Source: Thalassia testudinum (lineage: Eukaryota > Streptophyta > Magnoliopsida > Alismatales > Hydrocharitaceae). Taken from it: a DNA stretch of 64,000 nt. The translations under genes were made by a program, and so were the position numbers. The stretch covers positions 1,550,001 through 1,614,000 of the forward strand of contig JAZHRO010000062.1 of assembly GCA_037157565.1 (NCBI GenBank). Reading direction: 5' to 3'. Shown here piece after piece: positions 57,147-64,000 of the stretch. The notes beneath the pieces were generated by a model. It saw nothing but the letters and a program-made list of their open reading frames with translations, ran no database searches and was not told the origin of the DNA. Each line of letters begins with the position of its first letter. The first letter of the stretch is position 1.

Positions 57147-59943
57147 TGTTTCGACCCGGTTCCCGAATCCCTACAGGACACGAGACCGGACTGATTCGAC
57201 TTATTCCAAGACCCAGTAGTCCAACGAGAAAGTAACTAAAAAGCGAGAAAGTAAACCACATTTACTATGCTAAGCAACTAACAATAAAAAGGTACATCAG
57301 TAAAGAAGTAAAACTGCTATAGTACATACCACCACAATAGTAGAAAAGTAACCAGGTACAGAAATATAAAGTGCAGAACGTAAAAGTACAGAATATAAAG
57401 GTACAGAGTATAACTCACTACTACAAGGAGTACAACAAAAGAAACTATAGCTACTGGGCTCTACTGGGCCCAGCACCCTCCGCAGCCGTAGACTCAGGCT
57501 GCTCAACACCTAGACCTGAAAAGGGCTGAGTACACAAAGTTAGCGAACACTGAGTAGAGTGGCAACCAACTAACTAAAATAGTAAAAGTGCACAGGTAGC
57601 TGTTGTTTTCTAACTACATTATTTCACAATTTATTCCTTTTTACCCATTTATTTATCAGCTCTCTTTCTTGATCTTGAATGTTCCTCGTGGGAACGATCT
57701 TGATTGCAGTCTTTTTCGAAGAGTAGAAGGCACATGTGGTGCTCTCTTGGCTGGGAGAGTCCCCCGTGGTGATCCTACACCCAATCAACCACCCCAAGGT
57801 CATAAACAGACGTAACAGTGACTACGGCACGTGCGATAAGTGCACGGGTGGCTACCCTGCACTGGCACGCGGTTAGTCGATTCCGTTAGCGGGTGCGGCC
57901 AAAGTACACCACGGAGCCAGTATAGGGCCTAGCCCTCTCAGTAACAGGGGTCTAGCCCCTAAGAACCAAACAGGGGTCTCGCCCTTCCACAGTTCGTGCA
58001 CCTTCGCCTGACTACCTTGGTTTGCCTAATGGGCCTAGCAAGTCAGTGTAGGGTGGCTAGCTGAACCCTGGGCCCTGTGGGGTGGCTAGCTCTCCCCCTA
58101 CACTAGTAGCTCTCCCCGATACTGTGTACGCGAGGGCCAAGAAGTCGGTACAGAGTGGCCAATCCTAACCCTAGGTCCCAACCCAAGGGCGGCTAGCTCC
58201 GCTCTGCACTAAACAAGGGGACAGTCGCTCTCCTTGGTACTCCGTACTCAAGGGCTAGCTCACTTCCCCACTCACATTTCCAGATCCATTCTATTTATTT
58301 CCAGGAGCTCTACTCCTAATTTCCTGTAGGGTTCATGCTCATATTCTTCAGGCCATGCCATATCAGGTTTCATCATTTCTTTTTTCGTTCTCAGGTTATA
58401 CACATGCAGCTTGTATTGCTATTGTTCACATTTCCATACTCAGGTTATACACAGGTAGCTCGTATTTCCATCATTCACATTACTATTCTTAATTTATATA
58501 CATGCAGCTCGTATTATGTCATTTAACGTATACCACTGGAAAGTTACAAGCAGTAGTTAACTAGCACAAGTACTTCATATTTCACAGGCAGCTATTATTC
58601 ATTTACAGGCAGTTGTTATCATTTCTATCTACTCATTCAAGATTGCAATTCAATCATCCAATACAGACATTTTCAGTATTTCTCGTCCTAGGATTCATGC
58701 CATATCCTAGATTTTAATGATTCATTCCACACATGCATTCAAGTTTGTAATTAAATTAGGGGAAGCCACTCTACCAGTAAACCCAGGAGTAGTGGGGGCT
58801 TGAACAGCAAGCTCACGTGCCTCAGTAAGCCCCGAACCCGCAACGGAACGAAGTCCTATCACAAGGATCAATCACAGGGAAATATTTAGAATAGTATAGA
58901 AAATCCTCTATCAAGTAGAGGAATTTATATGGGAAACATCGGTATTTTATTTGTGGAAAACAGACCTCAAATGGACCCTAAACAGGTCAAAAATAGGGTT
59001 TCTGTCTCAAATCAGACGTCTGGAACAACTTTCAGACGTCTTAAAAGTGTCCAATGTCATACCTTAAGCGCTGCACCAATCCTCAGATGTTCAGGAACTC
59101 TTCTGGACCGTCTGGACCTAGCTCTAGATGTCCGACCACCTCTCCGGACGTGTGGAAGTGCCTACAGTCATCTGATAAGCTCCCCAGACATTTGAAGTGT
59201 GTGGGCGGGAGTGCCCCGTGCCTTTCCAAAGCGAATCCTACACGCAGAATTGAATCCTCTCAAAAAGGGGCATGCAAAGGGTAGCAGCGGAGCTGCTTGC
59301 ATGGCCGTATCCGCAAAGGGGACGTACCTTCGCGAAACTCTCACCTCAGACATCTAGAACCGCCTCTAGACGTCTGCTCCGTCGTCTGGACGTCGCTCCA
59401 GATGTTTGATTCTAGGAAAAACCCAGAACCAGAACCTGCTTCCACTTTCTCGTGCAGCATGCGGCCGCGCCGCACCCCCTTGCCTGCAGCTCCAACTGCA
59501 GCAGTGTCGGGGTGGACCTCCCCGATGCACTCCTCCTCGCGCATGCGTCGCTCCGGTCGTGCGCTCACCGGTGAGCTCCCATGCGAGCTTGCTCTCCTCC
59601 TCTCCTCACGCCGCTCCTCCTCGACGCTACCCGCGCGCTCCCTCGCTCAGGTTGCCTCTCTCACTGGATTGGAGAAGAAGAGGGGAAGGGCTGGTGTGGG
59701 GAGAACGAGAGGGGAAGGGGGTCTTATATAAGGTCAGTGGGTTTAGGGTTTTGCTGGAGGCGGGGAGAGAGAGAAGAAGGGGAGGAAAAATGAGAGTACT
59801 GTTTGCGCGCAGCCCACGCACAGATGCGAGCTCGTACTCAAAATTTTCGATTTCCAGACATCTGGGAAGGTGTCCAGACGTCTGACCAAACGTCTGACCC
59901 ACAGTCCAGACATCTTAAAAGGCTCAAACAGCATGGGTCTTAA
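57147..59943 (-). repeat. 5' LTR of the Tekay-like element
   Basis: It starts TGTTTCGACCCGG and is the partner of 49553-52337. A minus-strand TATA box lies at 59724-59731, followed downstream by the conserved leader. GACGTCT palindromes occur from about 59015 to 59900. The outer edge near 59940 has lost the expected CA end or lies a few bases away. Confidence 0.9.
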
Positions 59944-61101
59944 TACCGATACTAGCATGGTGTGAAACCCAAAAGGGGACAATAGGAAGTTTGTACCGAC
60001 GCTGAAGTTTCGTATCGGTACAGAGCCCCCAATCAAGACATATGAAATTGCAACAGGATGCCTTGTTGAAAGCTTTATAAATAGGACCCTGAGAAGAATT
60101 TTCATTTAATTTTTCTTGAGATTTTTATGGATTGAATGACCAATTAAGTAGCCCTTGATTCCTTATTTGATGCTTTCTTTTAAATAGGAGTTTGGAGAAA
60201 GCAAGAATAATAGATGCTTTATCTCTATAAATGAATTGTAGAGGATTAAGGAGATTTTAAGACTAGTGTTTAGTAAAAAGTAGGGGATGAGAACCCTAAG
60301 ACATGAATGTAAATGATGAGTAAAGGGGGAGAGCATGGAAGACCATCCATCACCCTTAATTTTTATAATTGATCTCATGATTTTGGAATGGTTTAATGGG
60401 TGATTTTAACTTAAACATTAACTAAGTAGGCTTAGATTGGCTATAAAAATTAGTAAAGAGCTAATTATGGAATTAAGCCTCATTCCATAAGGTACTTAAG
60501 AAAAAATGGAAGCTAATCAAGTGTCATTGGCAATAAGAAGCATCACCTAAAGCATAAGGAGTTTTGGTGAAACTCAAGGATAAAATGGGGTATTGCTAAG
60601 TAATGGATGGAATAGCCATAATCCTTAATAAGTGTAGGTTTCGAAGGATGTCGTGGACATCTCATCGAATCTAGTTAGAACCTAGGAGCTATAAGCTAGG
60701 ATGTATAGCTATGTATGATATCTATATTCGATGAGATGTCCATGAACTAGGAGCTATAAGCTAGGATGTATAGCTATGTATGATATCTAGCTAGTAAGCT
60801 ATTAAAATGGGATTATGAACCCATAAATGTAAGATTAATACACGGTAGGTTATTAAGTGGCTAATAATCCATGGATAAGCTATGAGTAGCTAGTGAAGTG
60901 CTAATGACTTGCGTAGGAGTCCCAACCTCAGTTAGTGAACCAAGGCTTCACAGGGAACCGAATATGTTCCAAGGAGAAGTTGTTAGAAGTAATCTAGTTA
61001 TAAATGAACCTAGAACTGAATAGTTCTTAGTTGTGGTGGTTAGTCAAAGACGAACAACCAAGAATCCAAAATTTGTATAAGGAGTATTAAGGCAGTAGCC
61101 C
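59944..61101. other. Intergenic, no gene, with a local repeat cluster
   Basis: AT-rich, with no domain-bearing ORF. A perfect 17-bp inverted repeat (60654-60670 and 60726-60742) and a 43-bp direct repeat (60682-60724 and 60747-60789) interleave. Otherwise nothing was recognised. Confidence 0.6.
60654..60789. repeat. Interleaved inverted and direct repeats
   Basis: TGGACATCTCATCGAAT at 60654-60670 is the exact reverse complement of 60726-60742. CTAGGAGCTATAAGCTAGG and the following bases (43 in all) occur at 60682-60724 and 60747-60789. The order is IR arm, DR copy 1, IR arm, DR copy 2. The pattern suggests a template-switch or fold-back duplication. Confidence 0.9.
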
Positions 61102-62781
61102 TGATGTCCATCACGAAACACGTTAAAAGATTTTTGTATTGTTGTAGTTACGAATCACGTTGAAACAAATAAATTTATAAATATTTTAGTAAGTATCAAG
61201 TCGTTCACAGGGAGGTAAAACACGATTTCCAAAACTTTTTGTACTAACTAATCTACCCTAATGCAACATATAAATAGAGACTAGACATTTAGAGAATCAG
61301 ATTTCTATTATTATTTGCAAATAATTCTAAACCAGGAATCTAAACAAATATGCTAAAGAATAGAGAGAGAGAAAAGTAAATGAAGGATGATGTCGCTTGT
61401 GGGATGCTTGTGTGAAGTACAGTAGCACTTCAGATCTAGAGCCCCAGGAGGAAGACTGGACAGAAGTTGTAGAGAAAGAGAGAGGCTGGAGATGTGTCTG
61501 GTAGAAGTTGCCTCTTAACTAGGGGCCCTGGGGCTCCTTTTATGGCTTCAATGAGGGGTAAAGAAGGTATTTAGGCCCCCAAAATCATACAACCTAGGTA
61601 CGATCAGATCCGTCGATTGGGAGATCGATGGCTCAGATCTCACCTAAAAATAGCCTCCAAAATGCCTTATACATGCGGAACTCTCTGGATGCTGACACGT
61701 GTTGCCTTCCGCACTTGCTAGATCCGCTGCCTTGAGTCTTCACATGCGTACATGTGCTCATTTGATTTCAGCCGTTCAATCTCGCGATCGGACGACTTAA
61801 AATGATTGACACACCGCCTCTTTTCGCCCATTGCGCTCGCTTTCAAATTCAGCCGTTCGATTTGATGATCAAACAGCTTAGATTTAGCGTCATACCACCT
61901 TAAGAGCCTATGTGTGGTGGGGCGTTTAGTTTGCATGTCCAACCACACATCAACCACACCGCCGCATCCAACGCACCTCTACGTGCTATGTGGTTACATC
62001 CACACCATTCACTCTGATCCAACGGCTCAATTGCGCCTGTGCTCCACCGCCTCTTCGGATTTTCGCTGAGCACGAGTTGAACGCACGTCGGTTGCTTGTG
62101 TGTGAGTACTAAGACCAACGTGTTGCAAGATCGTTTGAGTTGCGGTTTGGTTTTGTGCTCGGCTATTCTCAACCGTTGGATGGAAATCTAACAGTTGAAC
62201 TGGATTCCTTTTGATGAAGGGCATGGTAGGTGGACAACACAGCTTCATCGTGGTGGTTGGATGATGATCCAACAGCCCATGTTTTTCCATCAGTGATTGG
62301 GGGTGCAGCGATGGATCGTTGGGATGGTGCCATGTGGCACCATCCTGACCGTTCATCTTCCCACCGTTGTAGTTGATGCTACAAGGCTTCGATTGAGCCG
62401 ATTTTTGCACCGTTGGACTGCGATCGTTGATCCAGATCCATCTGTGCAGTCGGATTTGATGTCTGTTATCTTGCTCCTTGGCCTCTATTCTTTTACAGGT
62501 TGTATGTGATGCTATGGATGCCTGATCAAGACAATTTCGGAAGTGTTGGACTCTTGTCGTCGTCCTGATCAGATCCGTACGGTCAATTCTATCATTTGCG
62601 GCCCAGAGTCATCTGCAATTAATATCGTCTCTCTTTTAGAGCATAAAATAATAGTATTATCTATAAAGTTACCCTATTAACTACTATGCAAATTATGATG
62701 CTTCTGCATGCATTGTCCTTAGGTTAAGCTAAAAATTAACTGAATTCAGGTAGATTAAGTCCTATAATTGCTGTTCAATCA
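61102..62781 (-). mobile_element. LTR of an Athila-like relative, element continues right
   Basis: It starts TGATGTCCATCACG and ends CTGTTCAATCA. A minus-strand TATA-like CCATAAAAGG lies at 61536-61545. The stretch 62490-62590 (TGTATGTGATGCTATGGATG, TGATCAGATCCGTACGGT) is homologous to 21900-21995 and 29760-29830 in the Athila-like LTRs. The polypurine tract ATGGGGGTA on the minus strand follows at 62782-62790, so this is the 3' LTR of a minus-strand element whose interior extends beyond the window. Confidence 0.75.
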
Positions 62782-64000
62782 TACCCCCATGCCTGAATCT
62801 TGCTAGTCCTTAGCAAATGCAAGACTAAATGCAAAGTGGTCATAAATGACTAATTTTTATCAAGAGTTTGAATAGAGATTTATTTCTTTTGTTTTCATTC
62901 AAAACTTTAGAAATCCAGACAATCGTGAAGTGTAATGTTGTAGCCTATGCAACGGATCCAGGTGAAAAGTCAATCCACATCTAAAGCTCATACTTGACCC
63001 TTAGTAAGTTTCTATTGGGATAGGCATACTTCTTCCCTTGGGGTTATAAAATAATATGCAATTTTAGCCCTAGCTTTTAGCTTAGGTAGAAGATGTCTGA
63101 GCCAAGTAGGTTTGTATTTGGTGGCTCACACTCCTCTAGTACTACATATAGACTAGTACTTTAGAACCTAGATTTCCAGACTTATTAAATAATTCAACTC
63201 AATGAGAGGCGGAGAAACTATACTCTCTTTAGTTCCTTTGTACTCATTTTCTCTCTTTCTTTTCTTCTTCTCTCTTTTTCTTCTCTTTTCTTTTTCTTTT
63301 TCTTTTCTAGCTCACAATCTCACCAGATTTATTAATAGATTTGGTGGCCTCTCATGGCATTAACACTTTGATTAAGTTCTGATAATCCTATGACTAAGTC
63401 AGAATTCCTCAGCCCATATTCAGGCGGTCAGAAATACAGAAAAGTAGGTTAAAGCTGTATTTAGTGGATTGTAAAGGGAATGGGTATTATTGCCTTAATA
63501 ATATGCTTGACATGAAGTAAACACAACACAATTAACACATTTTTTTTCTATATATTTTTCTACTTTTTTCTCTCTCTCTTTCTTCTTTTTTTCCCCCATA
63601 TATTTATTTTTACCAACACTACGTACTGCAGCACCTATGCACATTTTTATTCATGAGGCATTATTCAGGATTGGAGGTGTTCAAGAGGATATCGGGTGAC
63701 TTATTTGGTGGAAGTGCCTACTCTCAGCACCAGGAAAGGAATAGATATGACAATGTATTTCTGACCTTGATATTAATATCCTCCTTCAGTCGAGGATTCC
63801 ATAAAGGATGGTTGTAACCATCCACCTTAGTCCTAGTTTTATTAGAACCCGCTCTTTGTGTATTTGCCTTATTTGGTAGTTCTCTAAAAATTCTCACACT
63901 AAGAATTTGTACGTAGGAACTCAGAGCGAAAGCTATGCCTCACTCCGAGTATTATTATCCAATTACCCAGAAATTAAGATTCCTTATACTAGCCTTAGAA
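62782..64000 (-). mobile_element. 3' interior of the right-edge LTR element, truncated by the window
   Basis: The polypurine tract is followed by about 1.2 kb without a protein motif. Pyrimidine-rich tracts (CTTTTTCTTTT type) lie at about 63236-63310 and 63540-63600. This resembles the non-coding 3' interior of the Athila-like element at 22194-23130 in style. No coding part is reached before the window ends. Confidence 0.55.

Larger units (their letters stand above)
49553..59943 (-). mobile_element. Ty3/gypsy chromovirus, Tekay/Del-like, full length but decayed
   Basis: LTRs of about 2.8 kb (49553-52337 and 57147-59943) flank a 4.8-kb minus-strand gag-pol. The methionine-type primer site adjoins the right LTR. 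The domain order is gag, protease, RT, RNase H, integrase, chromodomain, which is the gypsy order, and the chromodomain wording fits the Tekay/Del clade. Both flanks contain CTTAATACCGA (49542-49552 region and about 59939-59949), so the duplication is within this string, but its exact 5 bp and the outer LTR edge are uncertain. The LTRs differ at many positions, and gag-pol has numerous stops, so the copy is old and inactive. Confidence 0.93.

Noticed and set aside
63236..63610. Pyrimidine-rich tracts as a regulatory element
   Set aside because: Simple low-complexity sequence in a retrotransposon interior; no further support.
1..64000. tRNA, rRNA, CRISPR or bacterial-type operons
   Set aside because: No cloverleaf boxes, rRNA cores, spaced repeats or operon-like gene packing were seen. 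All signals are of plant nuclear repeats.

Overview
This is a plant nuclear (angiosperm-type) window made almost entirely of nested transposable elements. It contains no intact protein-coding gene that I can defend. The plant assignment rests on three lines of evidence: decayed plant-lineage retrotransposons (Ty1/copia of Ale and Tork type, a Ty3/gypsy chromovirus of Tekay/Del type, and Athila/Tat-style elements primed by tRNA-Asp), a PPR-protein pseudogene, and a FAR1/MULE-type transposase gene. I see no rRNA, tRNA or CRISPR array. The species cannot be named from the sequence.

Layout, left to right. 1-1340 and 4055-5900 look like an old LTR-rich stretch split by a solo Tekay-family LTR at 1341-4054. 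A minus-strand PPR pseudogene lies at about 6370-6990. A second, more diverged Tekay-family LTR (about 7500-12841) is split by a solo LTR of another family (9418-12190, target-site duplication GAGAG). That solo LTR itself carries a 70-bp retroposed fragment with a 16-bp duplication. An Ale-type copia element occupies 14220-19610 (duplication CCCTT) and has a triplicated 281-bp segment over the start of its integrase.

The most interesting part is 19.6-46.9 kb. It appears to be the remains of one large Mutator-like (MULE) unit with two convergent genes. One is a plus-strand FAR1/MULE transposase whose exons lie at 20216-20282, 31307-31695 and 38600-about 40474. The other is a minus-strand gene (46195-41661) that joins a plant-mobile-domain-like region, a coiled coil and a C48/Ulp1-type peptidase domain. 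A 9.6-kb non-autonomous Athila-like element (20423-30030, duplication TATGT) sits in transposase intron 1. A 6.9-kb Tork-type copia (31696-38594, duplication AATTA) sits inside exon 2. Removing both restores the splice phase and reading frame at each break. The non-coding parts of this unit are unusually rich in a GTATTAC/GTAATAC motif, partly as about 275-bp tandem repeats at 30.06-31.24 kb. Both genes carry stops and frameshifts and are pseudogenes here.

To the right, 47-49.5 kb holds no recognisable gene. A full-length but decayed Tekay-type chromovirus occupies 49553 to about 59943 on the minus strand (LTRs of about 2.8 kb, methionine-tRNA primer site, gag-pol with chromodomain). From 61102 an LTR related to the Athila-like family begins, and its internal part runs off the right edge.

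Functionally the window shows layered insertions rather than cooperating host genes. The nesting gives a relative order: the MULE unit is older than the Athila-like and Tork insertions; the Tekay LTR at 7.5-12.8 kb is older than the solo LTR inside it; and that solo LTR is older than the 70-bp retroposed fragment.
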